In this document: in pieces, positions 1 through 7,384 of the stretch
Numbering within the stretch: the stretch's first letter is position 1
Layout of the letters: every line of letters begins with the position of its first letter
Source of the DNA: JBCBSP01 sp964550935
Lineage (GTDB): Bacteria > Pseudomonadota > Alphaproteobacteria > Caulobacterales > Maricaulaceae
Length of the DNA: 15,581 bases
Assembly (NCBI GenBank): GCA_964550935.1
Contig: CAZKBB010000063.1
Span: forward strand, 1-15,581
Reading direction: 5' to 3'
The notes under the pieces: model-generated
What the model was told of the DNA's origin: nothing
Databases searched by the model: none
Seen by the model: only the letters and a program-made list of their open reading frames with translations
Translations under genes and position numbers: made by a program

Positions 1-2
1 CG

Positions 3-923
3 ACGTTCCATTCTACGCAGGTTTGTGAAAGAGAAAATATAGTTTTCGGCTCGAACAACTGGGACATCGCAGCGCTTAGCTCGGGAACTGACCTCATCTT
101 CGCAAGAAAAGTACACAATAATCATCTGTTTTTCGCTGGGGTTGGCAAAAGCGTATTCACCGCTTCTCTCAGGGCGGGCCGGGTTGATCAAATCGATTGG
201 CTCGGCGAGGAAACGACCCACGATATCGGCGCGGCGCTTTCGGACGCTCTTGGTGGCGGATCGCGGGAGGCGCTCCGCCTTGAATGGTCGCCTTCTTTTG
301 AAATGTTTTTCTTCTCTGCACGCGTCAAACAAACCGCTCTTCGATATCTTGTTGGAAGTTATAATCCTCGCAAGCGAGAGATTCGCTTCACTGACGCTCC
401 AGAAGATATTTTGAAGGTGCTATCGCCCTCGCGTTCATCCAAACTGGTGGTGGTCGGAGCCTCTGTTCACACAATCGATCGTGCTGCGGTGAACGGTCTC
501 TCGACACATGGCCGCCTAGAGCCGCCATTGGTCGTCAAAGAGCACAGCGTGCCGACGGCGGTTACGGTCAGCCATGACGGCGGCGAACTGGCGCTATACC
601 GAGCGGCTGAGAACAGGCTCTATTTTTTGAATACCAACACCCTCAAACAGCTGGGCTCGGCCCTTCTGCCCGCACAGTTCGCCGGCCGCTACAGCGAACG
701 AAGCCGCGTGACGCTGAAAATGTCGTCGGATGACAAGTCTGTTGCTGTTTGCGGAGAAACGCGCACCGTCCTCGTGGGGCGTGAGAACCGGCGTGCCGAG
801 CTAGACGTTCCGAGCGATTACGCTCAGCGAGACATGTCGCTTTCGGGTTTTGAGTTTTCGCCGTCCGGCGATCGATTTGCGGTATTGAACCACAACAAAA
901 TTCGTATTTTCGAGCGCGGCTGA
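3..923 (+). CDS. Partial beta-propeller (WD40/TolB-like) repeat protein, 5' end outside window
   Basis: The reading frame is open from the left window edge to a TGA at 921-923, giving 306 visible residues; the true start lies upstream. I do not recognise a named family. Short repeats of the type hydrophobic-x-hydrophobic-S-x-D/S-G/D followed by a beta strand recur: LEWSPS, VTVSHDGGELALY, LKMSSDDKSVAV and FEFSPSGDRFAVL. These are typical blade strands of WD40 or TolB-like propellers, so this is probably the C-terminal propeller of a larger protein. No enzyme motif or membrane segment is visible in this part. G+C in sampled lines is about 45-67%, lower than the downstream genes, and codon use is less GC3-biased, which suggests acquired DNA. 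An internal ATG at 303 lies within the same frame and need not be the start. The propeller call is moderate; the function is unknown. Confidence 0.6.
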   Translation, partial: TFHSTQVCERENIVFGSNNWDIAALSSGTDLIFARKVHNNHLFFAGVGKSVFTASLRAGRVDQIDWLGEETTHDIGAALSDALGGGSREALRLEWSPSFEMFFFSARVKQTALRYLVGSYNPRKREIRFTDAPEDILKVLSPSRSSKLVVVGASVHTIDRAAVNGLSTHGRLEPPLVVKEHSVPTAVTVSHDGGELALYRAAENRLYFLNTNTLKQLGSALLPAQFAGRYSERSRVTLKMSSDDKSVAVCGETRTVLVGRENRRAELDVPSDYAQRDMSLSGFEFSPSGDRFAVLNHNKIRIFERG

Positions 924-1058
924 CTTTGCGCCTCTATTCGGGCCAAGCGACCGTGCACGCCCTTTGCCCGGACCGCGATCCTGGGTTAGAACGCCCGCCT
1001 TCGCGCTCGGGACAGTCCCGGAACGCGCCTCTGCGCCGTCGCTTGGGGAGTCTTACGC

Positions 1059-1835
1059 ATGGCCGGCCACTCGAAATGGGCCAACATCCAGCACCGCAAG
1101 GGCCGTCAGGACAAGGCCCGCGCCAAGCTGTTCTCGCGCCTGTCCAAGGAGATCATGGTCGCGGTCAAGATGGGCGGCGCCGATCCGGACATGAACCCGC
1201 GCCTGCGCCTGGCCGTGGCCAACGCCAAGGGCCAGTCCATGCCCAAGGACAATATCGAGCGCGCCATCTCCAAGGCCGCCGGCGGGGATGTCGAGGAGTA
1301 TTTCGAGATCCGCTACGAGGGCTTCGGCCCGGCCGGGGTCGGCGTGATCGTGGAGGCCTCCACCGACAACAAGAACCGCGCCGCCGCCGAGGTGCGCACC
1401 GCCTTCTCCAAGAACGGCGGCAATATGGGCGAGACCGGCTCGGTCAGCTTCATGTTCGACCAGGTGGGCGAGATCCGCTTCCCGCTCTCGGTCGCCGACG
1501 AGGAAGCCATGCTCGAAGCCGCGATCGAGGCCGGCGCGGAGGACGTGGTCCAGGAGACCGAGCTGACCGACGATGACGGCGAGCCCGCGCCCGAGCACGT
1601 GATCTACTGCGCGCGCGAGGACTTGGCCGAGGTCTCCAGCGCCCTTCAGGAGCGGTTCGGCGATGCGAAGTCGGCCAACATCATCTGGAGGCCGCAGAAC
1701 ACGATCGAGGTGGAGGGCGAGAAGGCCGCCACCATGATGAAGCTGCTCGAAGCGCTCGAGGATCTCGACGACGTGCAGAACGTGTTCGCCAATTTCGACA
1801 TCTCCGAAGACGAGATGGCCAAGCTCGAAGGCTGA
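1059..1835 (+). CDS. yebC: YebC/PmpR/TACO1-family protein
   Basis: The 258-residue product opens with the family signature MAGHSKWANIQHRKGRQD and continues with MPKDNIERAI (about 54-63) and YEGFGPAGVGVIVE (about 86-99), all diagnostic of the YebC family. Length is close to the usual 240-250 residues. The family was long annotated as a transcriptional regulator. More recent work assigns bacterial and mitochondrial members to translation, easing ribosome stalling at proline-rich stretches; which role applies here cannot be read from the sequence. The start is supported by GGGGAG at 1045-1050, eight bases before the ATG. The gene lies 135 bases after the propeller gene and 37 bases before cmk, so yebC and cmk may be co-transcribed. 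In many alphaproteobacteria yebC sits directly before ruvC; here ruvC begins about 9.75 kb further on. Confidence 0.96.
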   Translation: MAGHSKWANIQHRKGRQDKARAKLFSRLSKEIMVAVKMGGADPDMNPRLRLAVANAKGQSMPKDNIERAISKAAGGDVEEYFEIRYEGFGPAGVGVIVEASTDNKNRAAAEVRTAFSKNGGNMGETGSVSFMFDQVGEIRFPLSVADEEAMLEAAIEAGAEDVVQETELTDDDGEPAPEHVIYCAREDLAEVSSALQERFGDAKSANIIWRPQNTIEVEGEKAATMMKLLEALEDLDDVQNVFANFDISEDEMAKLEG

Positions 1836-1872
1836 TGGCGGCCGCGTTCGCGACAGTCTGGAAAGGCGCGTC

Positions 1873-2496
1873 ATGCTGATCGCGGTGGACGGCCCGCTCG
1901 CCTCGGGCAAGGGCACGATCGCGCGCGCGCTCGCCGCGCGTTTCGACCTGCCGCATCTGGACACCGGCGGGCTGTACCGCGCCGTCGCACTCTCATTGCT
2001 TGACGCCGGCGAGGATCCCCAAGACGCGCGCGCCGCCGAACGCGCCGCGCGCGCGCTCGACGTCGACGGGATCGACGAGGCGCGCATCCGAACCGCCGAG
2101 GCGGGCGCGGCGGCCTCGGTCGTCGCCGCTCTTCCGGCCGTGCGCGCCGCGCTTCTTAAGCGTCAGCGCGCCTTCGCCGCGCGCCCCGGCGGGGCGGTGC
2201 TCGACGGGCGCGACATCGGCACGGTGATCTGCCCGGACGCGGACGTGAAGCTGTTCGTGACGGCCTCTGAGGACGTGCGCGCCGGTCGCCGCCACGCCGA
2301 GCTCGTCAGCCGCGGTCAGGAGATCGACTACGACGCGGTCCTCGCCCAGCTGCGCGAACGCGACGGCCGCGACGCCGCGCGCGCCGACGCGCCGATGCTG
2401 GCGGCCGAGGACGCGGTGCTGCTGGACACCTCCGACATGACCATCGGCGAAGCCATCGCCGCGGCGGTCGAGATGGTCGAGGCGTGGCGGGGGTAG
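1873..2496 (+). CDS. cmk: Cytidylate (CMP/dCMP) kinase
   Basis: Cytoplasmic nucleoside monophosphate kinase that phosphorylates CMP and dCMP with ATP in pyrimidine nucleotide supply. The 207-residue product has the P-loop GPLASGKGT (7-15), the CMP-site segment LDTGGLYRA (29-37), the family motif DGRDIGT (111-117), an arginine-rich lid around RERDGRDAAR (161-170) and the late DTSDM segment (185-189). It is slightly shorter than the roughly 220-230 residues of E. coli-type enzymes, with the CMP-binding insert shortened, but every core motif is present. A GGAAAGG stretch lies shortly before the ATG. It follows yebC by 37 bases. The usual rpsA neighbour is absent; instead a low-GC patch begins right after the stop. 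Confidence 0.95.
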   Translation: MLIAVDGPLASGKGTIARALAARFDLPHLDTGGLYRAVALSLLDAGEDPQDARAAERAARALDVDGIDEARIRTAEAGAAASVVAALPAVRAALLKRQRAFAARPGGAVLDGRDIGTVICPDADVKLFVTASEDVRAGRRHAELVSRGQEIDYDAVLAQLRERDGRDAARADAPMLAAEDAVLLDTSDMTIGEAIAAAVEMVEAWRG

Positions 2497-2524
2497 AACA
2501 AGGCAAATTCAGCAACCGAGCTTT

Positions 2525-2653
2525 TTAATTATTTGGATATTGTAAAAGTAAATGATCAATTTCCAACTGCCAGTTTTCTAATTGCTCCTTGTAATCTCGA
2601 AAATTATATAGTGCGCTGGCGAGTTCTGCTTTGGTCTCTCCAAGAGACAGGAT
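2525..2653 (-). pseudogene. Displaced C-terminal reading frame of the gene at 2604-3005
   Basis: On the minus strand, from 2653 down to a TAA at 2525-2527, one frame encodes 42 residues beginning ILSLGETKAELASALYNFRD and ending HLLLQYPNN. It has the amphipathic pattern of a normal helical protein and the same low-GC character as the upstream gene. The frame has no start of its own: a TAG closes it about 15 codons upstream. Removing one A from the run of four A (plus-strand TTTT at 2653-2656) joins it cleanly to codon 117 of the upstream gene, giving a protein of 159 residues. This could be a true pseudogene mutation, a sequencing or assembly error in a homopolymer, or less likely a programmed shift. 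Confidence 0.5.
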
Positions 2654-3005
2654 TTTGCCGCTCCGATTCCATCTTGATCGCTGCTATCGTCGCGTCGATG
2701 GCCAGGGCGGGTCTACGGCGCACGTTGGCTAATGCAAATATAAGTCGTCGACGAGCATGGTCTGTTGCGGCCCGAAGTGCGCGCTCATTTCTTTCATCTA
2801 AAGCCGCTCCCGTATCCGGGAGGTCGGTGAGGCTATCTAATTCGGCCTGTGTGTCGACAATTGCGCTTAGCTCGTTCGTCCGCCGCACCAACAGTTTTTC
2901 CGTTCGCTTGATTTCGATGCGGTTATTAATCTTCTCTCGCTTTAACAATCCAGAGTTGTTGCTAATCGTGCAGCATTCGGCGGGCCGTTTTGCTGAATGT
3001 TTCAT
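2604..3005 (-). CDS. Uncharacterised helical protein in low-GC patch, probably frameshifted near its end
   Basis: Reading the minus strand, an ATG at 3005-3003 follows GGGAG with a five-base spacer, a strong ribosome binding site, and opens a 133-residue frame ending in TAA at 2604-2606. An upstream ATG at 3059 adds residues with no such site, so the shorter start is preferred. The product is charged and predicted helical, with a possible coiled region at about 30-60 (RIEIKRTEKLLVRRTNEL). I do not recognise a family and see no signal peptide or membrane segment. The last 16 residues look unnatural (rich in R, Q, S and T). A different frame continues with much more protein-like sequence (see 2525-2653), so the present end is probably produced by a one-base insertion. 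G+C is near 48% in sampled lines against about 70% around it, consistent with acquired DNA. The long + strand frame over the same bases is judged a shadow. Confidence 0.6.
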   Translation of the reverse strand: MKHSAKRPAECCTISNNSGLLKREKINNRIEIKRTEKLLVRRTNELSAIVDTQAELDSLTDLPDTGAALDERNERALRAATDHARRRLIFALANVRRRPALAIDATIAAIKMESERQNPVSWRDQSRTRQRTI

Positions 3006-3010
3006 GATTT

Positions 3011-3015
3011 CTCCC
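3011..3015 (-). promoter_or_regulatory. Shine-Dalgarno site that fixes the start of the minus-strand gene
   Basis: The minus-strand reading is TCTGGGAGAAATCATG. GGGAG lies five bases before the ATG at 3005-3003, which supports translation of this strand and selects this start over the upstream ATG at 3059. Confidence 0.6.
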
Positions 3016-3070
3016 AGATAAAGATATGTTGTGGTAGCGCGATGGCTGTATTTGGGCAAAATTTGACCAG

Positions 3071-3562
3071 GTGCTCGCTTTTATGCTCGCCGTCCTCGCC
3101 TTCTCTCATCCGACCCAGGCCGAGCGTGACGTGGCGCTCGCCGCGGCCGCCGACCGTTTCCGCGCGGCGTGCCCGAGCTTTATCAGCGAGGCTGGACGCA
3201 ACCGGTCGCACGCGCTCTCGCGCAAGGGCGATGTGCGAGCGCTGCGTTGCTTGCTGCATGAGTATCAATGGCTTGATGAAGACGCGACAGCTTGCGGTCA
3301 GGACGATTTCATTCGCCGCCGGCTCAGCCTCGCCTACGCGCTCTGGCGCATCACAGGGGAGGGGCGGGAGCGTGCCGAAGACATCGCCGCGTGCATGACG
3401 GTCGACGCGGTCCGCTCCGCGATGCTCTACGACCGGTTCGGCGGGGACAAGGTCCCCGCGCCGGCGCAAGACCAGTGCGCAGAGATCGATGTGGACGATC
3501 CCGCCTACGCCTTCATTCGGCTGGCGTGCGACTATGACAGCGATCACGACTGCCCGGGATGA
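3071..3562 (+). CDS. Small secreted Cys-rich protein of unknown function
   Basis: The 163-residue frame starts at a GTG. An in-frame TAG at 3035-3037 rules out a much longer start, and ATG 3083 would leave too short a signal. The first 17 residues (MLAFMLAVLAFSHPTQA) resemble a short Sec signal peptide with an AxA-like end, though they lack a positive N-region. The mature part holds seven cysteines, at 34, 60, 75, 108, 136, 153 and 161; their wide spacing is compatible with disulfides in the periplasm. It is helical and acidic towards the C-terminus. I do not recognise a family. No clear Shine-Dalgarno site is visible, so the start is uncertain. Base composition returns to the high-GC host type here, unlike the patch just before it. 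The overlapping minus-strand frame (3002-3607) has no such features. Confidence 0.6.
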   Translation: MLAFMLAVLAFSHPTQAERDVALAAAADRFRAACPSFISEAGRNRSHALSRKGDVRALRCLLHEYQWLDEDATACGQDDFIRRRLSLAYALWRITGEGRERAEDIAACMTVDAVRSAMLYDRFGGDKVPAPAQDQCAEIDVDDPAYAFIRLACDYDSDHDCPG

Positions 3563-3684
3563 AGCGCGGACAGGCGCGCGCCCGAGCGCCCCCGGCTTCG
3601 AGTTCATCGAGATGGCGCAGGGCGACCGCGAAGCCTGCCCGCAGTGCCGGCCGCGCAGCGCGCTTCAGTCTGGCGGCGGCGCGC

Positions 3685-3690
3685 GATAGC
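3685..3690 (+). promoter_or_regulatory. Candidate -10 element (GATAGC) for the aldo/keto reductase gene
   Basis: GATAGC ends eight bases before the ATG at 3699 and no Shine-Dalgarno site lies between. The spacing would place transcription start at or next to the start codon, meaning a leaderless mRNA. I saw no convincing -35 box. Confidence 0.25.
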
Positions 3691-3698
3691 GTCCGGCC

Positions 3699-4490
3699 AT
3701 GGCGACGTCTCTTCCCTCAAGGCTCGGCTTCGGCGTGTCCGGCGCGTTGGCGACCCCGCTCGTTTCAGGCGACGCGGCCCGGGCGCTGATCGCGGCCGCT
3801 TTCGAGGGCGGCGTGCGCGTGTTCGACACCGCGCCGGCCTATGGCGCGGGCGAGGCGGAGCGCCGGCTCGGCCGGGCGCTGAGATCGCTGCCGAGGGGTG
3901 AGGTTTTCCTCTCGACCAAGGCCGGGGTGTCGAGCTTCGGCGTGCGCGGGCGGCGACGGGATCTCTCGCCCGATGCGATCGAGGCTTCGGTCCGGGCGAG
4001 CCTTGAGCGCCTCGGGGTGGAGGGCGTCGACGCGCTCTTCCTGCACGGGCCTGCGCCGGGCGAGCTGACGCCTGCCCTTCTGAGCCGGCTCGCCGCGCTG
4101 AAGGCCGCCGGGGCGTTTCGCGTGATCGGCGTGTGCGGCCGGGGCGGTGAGATCGAGGCGGCGGTGGACGCCGGCGCGGGCGAGATCGTCATGGCGCCGG
4201 TGCATGCGTTTTTGGGCCCTGAGGAGATCGCCCGGCTTGAACGGGTGAGGGCGGCCGGCGTTCCCCTCCTCGCGATCGAGACCGCCGGCGACGCGCCGGG
4301 GCCGGCGCGCGCGCCGCGCAAGCCCGCCGATCTCTACGGGCTCGCCAAGCGCTTCGCGGGCGCGCCGCCGGGGCGCGGGCGCGTGAGCGTGGGGGAGGGG
4401 CTGCGCGTCGCGCTGGAGCGCGCCGATGCGGTTCTGTTCACCACAACGCGCCGCGCGCATTTGAGCGCGAACCTCGCCGCGGCGCGCTGA
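3699..4490 (+). CDS. Aldo/keto reductase family protein
   Basis: A 263-residue NAD(P)H-dependent oxidoreductase of the (beta/alpha)8-barrel aldo/keto reductase superfamily. The catalytic tetrad is readable: D43 and Y48 in FDTAPAYGAGEAE, K74 in LSTKAG, and H116 in FLHGP. The barrel opening LGFGVSGAL and the LERLGVEGVDALFLH segment fit the D-threo-aldose/L-fucose dehydrogenase-like branch. The protein is shorter than the common 300-330 residues and its C-terminal cofactor segment is compact (VLFTTTRRAHLSANL near 245-259), so the substrate cannot be assigned. It sits 39 bases before the photolyase-like gene on the same strand. There is no Shine-Dalgarno site, and a GATAGC box lies close upstream. 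Confidence 0.88.
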   Translation: MATSLPSRLGFGVSGALATPLVSGDAARALIAAAFEGGVRVFDTAPAYGAGEAERRLGRALRSLPRGEVFLSTKAGVSSFGVRGRRRDLSPDAIEASVRASLERLGVEGVDALFLHGPAPGELTPALLSRLAALKAAGAFRVIGVCGRGGEIEAAVDAGAGEIVMAPVHAFLGPEEIARLERVRAAGVPLLAIETAGDAPGPARAPRKPADLYGLAKRFAGAPPGRGRVSVGEGLRVALERADAVLFTTTRRAHLSANLAAAR

Positions 4491-4494
4491 GCGC

Positions 4495-4522
4495 TGGACG
4501 GCGCGCGGGCGCGCGCTAGCTG
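4495..4522 (+). promoter_or_regulatory. Candidate promoter of the photolyase-like gene, leaderless type
   Basis: TGGACGG (4495-4501), 13 bases, then GCTAGCTG (4515-4522). This resembles the Caulobacter housekeeping pattern TTGACGS-N10-14-GCTANAWC, with 6 of 7 and 6 of 8 matches. GCTAGC ends nine bases before the ATG at 4530 and no Shine-Dalgarno site is present, so the transcript may begin at the start codon. Confidence 0.35.
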
Positions 4523-4529
4523 CCGCGCC

Positions 4530-5762
4530 ATGACAGACGACGCTCCCGCCCCGCCGCGCCCGACCCGCGACGCCGCGCTCGACCGGCTCGGCGCCTTCAA
4601 GCCGTCCATGGCGCGCCATTACGCGACGAAGCGCAATTTCGACTTCGGACCTGAGGAGCGCTCCAACGTCTCAGGGCTGTCCCCGCACATCCGCCACCGG
4701 CTGGTGCGCGAGGAGGAGGTCGCGCGCGCCGCGCTGTCGGCCCACTCGATGTCCGCAGCGGAAAAGTTCATCCAGGAGGTGGTGTGGCGCACCTACTTCA
4801 AGGGCTGGCTGGAGATGCGCCCCGGCGTGTGGACGGATTACCGCGCCGAGGTTGAGGCCGACCTTGAGATGCTGGACAAGGACGGCGCCCTGCGCGAGGC
4901 CTATGAGGCCGCGGTGGCGGGGCGCACCGGGATCGCGTGCTTCGACGCCTGGGCGCGCGAGCTCGTGCGCACCGGCTATCTGCACAACCACGCGCGCATG
5001 TGGTTCGCCTCGATCTGGATCTTCACGCTCGAGCTGCCCTGGGCGCTGGGGGCGGACTTCTTCTTGCGCCATCTGATGGACGGGGACGCGGCCTCCAACA
5101 CGCTCGGCTGGCGCTGGGTCGGCGGGCTGCACACGCGCGGCAAGACCTATCTCGCGCGCGCCTCGAACATCAATAAATACACCGACGGGCGCTTTCAGAT
5201 GCAGGGCTATGACCTCGCCTCCGAGGCGCCCCCGCTCGCCGACGATCCCGAGCATCCAGATCCCGTCCCGCCCCAGGCCGGGGGCGTGATCGACCGGGAC
5301 ACGCCGAGCGCGATCCTTCTGACCGATGACGATCTCCACCCTGAAAGCTGGGGGCTCGGCTCGCTGGACGTCAAAGCCGTCGTCGCGGTCTCCAGCGTGA
5401 CCCATCGCTCCCCGCTTGAAATCGGCAAGGAGGCCTCAGGCTTCAACGCCGGCGCGATCCAGGACGCCATGAGCCGCGCGGCGCAGACCTTCGGCGCGGA
5501 CGCGGAACGCTGCGACGATCTCGCCGCTGCGGCGCGACACGCCAAGGACGCCGGCGCGGAGCAGCTCGTCACCATGCGTCCCTTCGCCGGGCCCATGGGC
5601 GATCTGATGGACGGCGCGCGCAGCGAAATTGAGGACGCCGGACTGACGCTGGTGGAGCGCCGGCGCGACTGGGACGCGGCCTTCTTTCCCTACGCCGACA
5701 AGGGCTTTTTCAAGCTGAAGAAAGCGATCCCGAAGGTGTTCTCGCAGCTCGGCCTGACCTGA
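4530..5762 (+). CDS. Photolyase/cryptochrome-like flavoprotein with permuted domain order
   Basis: The first part of this 410-residue protein (about 18-230) matches the helical FAD-binding domain of DNA photolyases: SGLSPHIRHRLV (48-59), FIQEVVWRTYF (80-90), TGYLHNHARMWFAS (148-161) and GDAASNTLGWRWV (185-197). By comparison with E. coli PhrB from memory, N190 matches the Asn near flavin N5, and W171 and W194 match the inner Trp electron-transfer residues (W359, W382). The usual N-terminal alpha/beta antenna domain is missing. After a Pro-rich linker (about 232-258) comes an alpha/beta stretch (258-405) starting AILLTDDDLHPES and ending FFKLKKAIPKVF, which resembles that missing domain, including its closing PYKVF-like turn. 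The order is therefore FAD domain then alpha/beta domain, the reverse of the classical enzyme. Light-driven repair or light sensing is possible; antenna binding is unknown. The start is the only plausible ATG, behind a leaderless-type promoter. Confidence 0.85.
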   Translation: MTDDAPAPPRPTRDAALDRLGAFKPSMARHYATKRNFDFGPEERSNVSGLSPHIRHRLVREEEVARAALSAHSMSAAEKFIQEVVWRTYFKGWLEMRPGVWTDYRAEVEADLEMLDKDGALREAYEAAVAGRTGIACFDAWARELVRTGYLHNHARMWFASIWIFTLELPWALGADFFLRHLMDGDAASNTLGWRWVGGLHTRGKTYLARASNINKYTDGRFQMQGYDLASEAPPLADDPEHPDPVPPQAGGVIDRDTPSAILLTDDDLHPESWGLGSLDVKAVVAVSSVTHRSPLEIGKEASGFNAGAIQDAMSRAAQTFGADAERCDDLAAAARHAKDAGAEQLVTMRPFAGPMGDLMDGARSEIEDAGLTLVERRRDWDAAFFPYADKGFFKLKKAIPKVFSQLGLT

Positions 5763-5812
5763 CCGCGAGCGGGCGCACCCGCGCACAGGGCTTCCAAGCC
5801 CGGCTGCGCGGC

Positions 5813-5818
5813 GCTAAG
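5813..5818 (+). promoter_or_regulatory. Candidate -10 element (GCTAAG) before pgi
   Basis: GCTAAG ends nine bases before the pgi ATG, which has no Shine-Dalgarno site. The spacing matches that seen before the photolyase-like and aldo/keto reductase genes. No -35 box is clear. Confidence 0.25.
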
Positions 5819-5827
5819 GGTCGCGCG

Positions 5828-7360
5828 ATGGACATTCACGCCGCCCTCCAGCCCCACGCCGAGCGCCTCGCCGCGGCCGATCTCGCCGACCTCGTCGCGA
5901 ACGCCGATCGCGCGCGCCTGCTCATCGAGGGGCCGCGCGTCACGCTGGACGCGCGCAAGCAGCGCCTCGACGCCGATGCGCTCGACGCGCTTTACGGGCT
6001 TGTGAAGAAGGCCGGGCTCGAGCTGCACCGCGAGGCCTTGTTCGAAGGCGCGGACATCAACGTCACCGAAGGCCGCCCGGCGCTGCATCCCGCGCTGCGG
6101 GACCCGCGCCGGCTCGCCTCGCGTGAGGCCGCCGAGCGCCTCGTGGTGGCGCGCGAGACGACGCGGCGCTTCGCGGAAGCCTGCCGGAGCGAGCCCGTGC
6201 TCGACGGCCATCCGGTCAAGCGCGTCATCAACATCGGCATCGGCGGATCGAATCTGGGCCCGCGCCTGGTTCACGACACGCTGAAGGCGTGGCGCTCGGG
6301 CGGGATCGAGCTGCGCTTCGTGTCCAATCTCGATCCGGCCGATCTCGACGATGCGCTGGAGGGCGCCGCGCCCGAGAAGACGCTGGTCTGCGTCACCTCG
6401 AAGTCCTTCACCACGCAGGAGACGCTTCTGAACGCGCGCGCCGCGCACGCCTGGCTGTCCAAGCGCCTGGGGGAATCCGGCGCGAATGCGCGCTTCGCCG
6501 CCGCGACCGCCAACCCGGAGCGCGCGCGCGCGTTCGGCGTCGCGCCGGAGCGCATCTTCGCCTTCGCGGATGGGGTGGGCGGGCGCTTCTCGCTGTGGTC
6601 GGCGGCGGGTGTGTGTCTGGAGATCGTTTTGGGGCCTGAGGTGTTCGACCGCCTGCTCGCCGGGGCCGCAGAGATGGATGCGCACTTCCTCAAGGCGCGC
6701 ACCGGCGAGAATCTGCCCGTCGTCAAGGCGCTGATCGATGTGTGGAACCGGGTCGGGCTTCAGCGCCCCTCGCGCTGCGTCGCGGTCTATTCAACCCGGA
6801 TGGAGCGCCTGCCGGCCTATCTGCAGCAGCTGGAGATGGAGAGCCTCGGCAAGGCGGTCGACCGGGAGGGGCGGCCGCTCTCCGCCTGCGGCGCGCTCGT
6901 GTGGGGCGGGCGCGGCGCGGACGTGCAGCACTCGGTGTTCCAGTGGCTGCACCAGGGCCTTGATCCGACCCCGGTCGACTTCATCGCGGCGGCCGACACG
7001 GCCCGGGGCGGCGAACGCGAGGCCGCGCTGATCGCCAACATGACCGCGCAAGGCGCCGCGCTCCTGAAAGGGCGCGGCGAGGACGCCGAGACCGACGCGC
7101 ATCGCGCCATGCCGGGCGGGCGCGCCTCCTCCACGCTGCTGATGGAGGCGCTCAGCCCCGAAGCGCTCGGCGCGCTTCTGGCGCTGCACGAGCACAAGGT
7201 GTTCGTGGAAAGCCTCATCTACGGGCTCAATCCGTTTGATCAGTGGGGCGTCGAGCTCGGCAAGACGCTCGCGAAATCCCTGCTCTCCCACAATCTCGCC
7301 GACATCGATCCCGCCACCCGCGACCTCGCCCGCCGCCTCGGCCTTTCGGCGCGCTCGTGA
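5828..7360 (+). CDS. pgi: Glucose-6-phosphate isomerase
   Basis: Cytoplasmic enzyme interconverting glucose 6-phosphate and fructose 6-phosphate. The 510-residue product carries both family signatures: DGVGGRFSLWSAAGV (248-262) and FDQWGVELGK (470-479). The sugar-phosphate segment INIGIGGSNLGP (134-145) and TSKSFTTQET (190-199) are intact. Expected catalytic residues are present: E338 in LEMESLGK, H368 in VQHSVFQWLHQG and K479 in the second signature. MESLGK replaces the more common MESNGK, a mild variant. Length is in the usual range (about 510-550). It is followed after 68 bases by tkt on the same strand, a sensible pairing because both enzymes act on fructose 6-phosphate. Confidence 0.97.
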   Translation: MDIHAALQPHAERLAAADLADLVANADRARLLIEGPRVTLDARKQRLDADALDALYGLVKKAGLELHREALFEGADINVTEGRPALHPALRDPRRLASREAAERLVVARETTRRFAEACRSEPVLDGHPVKRVINIGIGGSNLGPRLVHDTLKAWRSGGIELRFVSNLDPADLDDALEGAAPEKTLVCVTSKSFTTQETLLNARAAHAWLSKRLGESGANARFAAATANPERARAFGVAPERIFAFADGVGGRFSLWSAAGVCLEIVLGPEVFDRLLAGAAEMDAHFLKARTGENLPVVKALIDVWNRVGLQRPSRCVAVYSTRMERLPAYLQQLEMESLGKAVDREGRPLSACGALVWGGRGADVQHSVFQWLHQGLDPTPVDFIAAADTARGGEREAALIANMTAQGAALLKGRGEDAETDAHRAMPGGRASSTLLMEALSPEALGALLALHEHKVFVESLIYGLNPFDQWGVELGKTLAKSLLSHNLADIDPATRDLARRLGLSARS

Positions 7361-7384
7361 CGCGCGCGGGGCCATTCGAATCCC

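Noticed and set aside
964..991. Possible promoter before yebC (TTGCCC, 16 bases, TTAGAA)
   Set aside because: Both boxes match the consensus poorly and nothing else supports them.
1053..2087. Long minus-strand frame (344 residues) opposite yebC and cmk
   Set aside because: It lies antisense to two clearly recognised genes, is rich in R, A, G and H as GC-rich shadows are, and has no recognisable motif.
2533..3021. Plus-strand frame (162 residues) across the low-GC patch
   Set aside because: It has no ribosome site, while the minus strand has a strong one and a more protein-like product.
2479..3070. A repeated cmk 3' end around the low-GC patch, by analogy with the tkt scar
   Set aside because: No second copy of the cmk end was found at the far edge of the patch.
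3002..3607. Minus-strand frame (201 residues) opposite the secreted protein
   Set aside because: It has no ribosome site or motif, and its composition is that of a shadow; the + strand frame has a signal-like N-terminus.
3489..3689. Short + frame ending in a CPQC-containing tail, possibly a continuation of the secreted protein
   Set aside because: Its first part overlaps the secreted protein out of frame and there is no independent evidence for a frameshift or start.
3765..4619. Minus-strand frame (284 residues) opposite the aldo/keto reductase
   Set aside because: The + strand carries the full catalytic tetrad; this frame is low-complexity R/A/G-rich shadow.
5690..6685. Minus-strand frame (331 residues) opposite pgi
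   Set aside because: It is a GC-rich shadow of pgi with no motifs.
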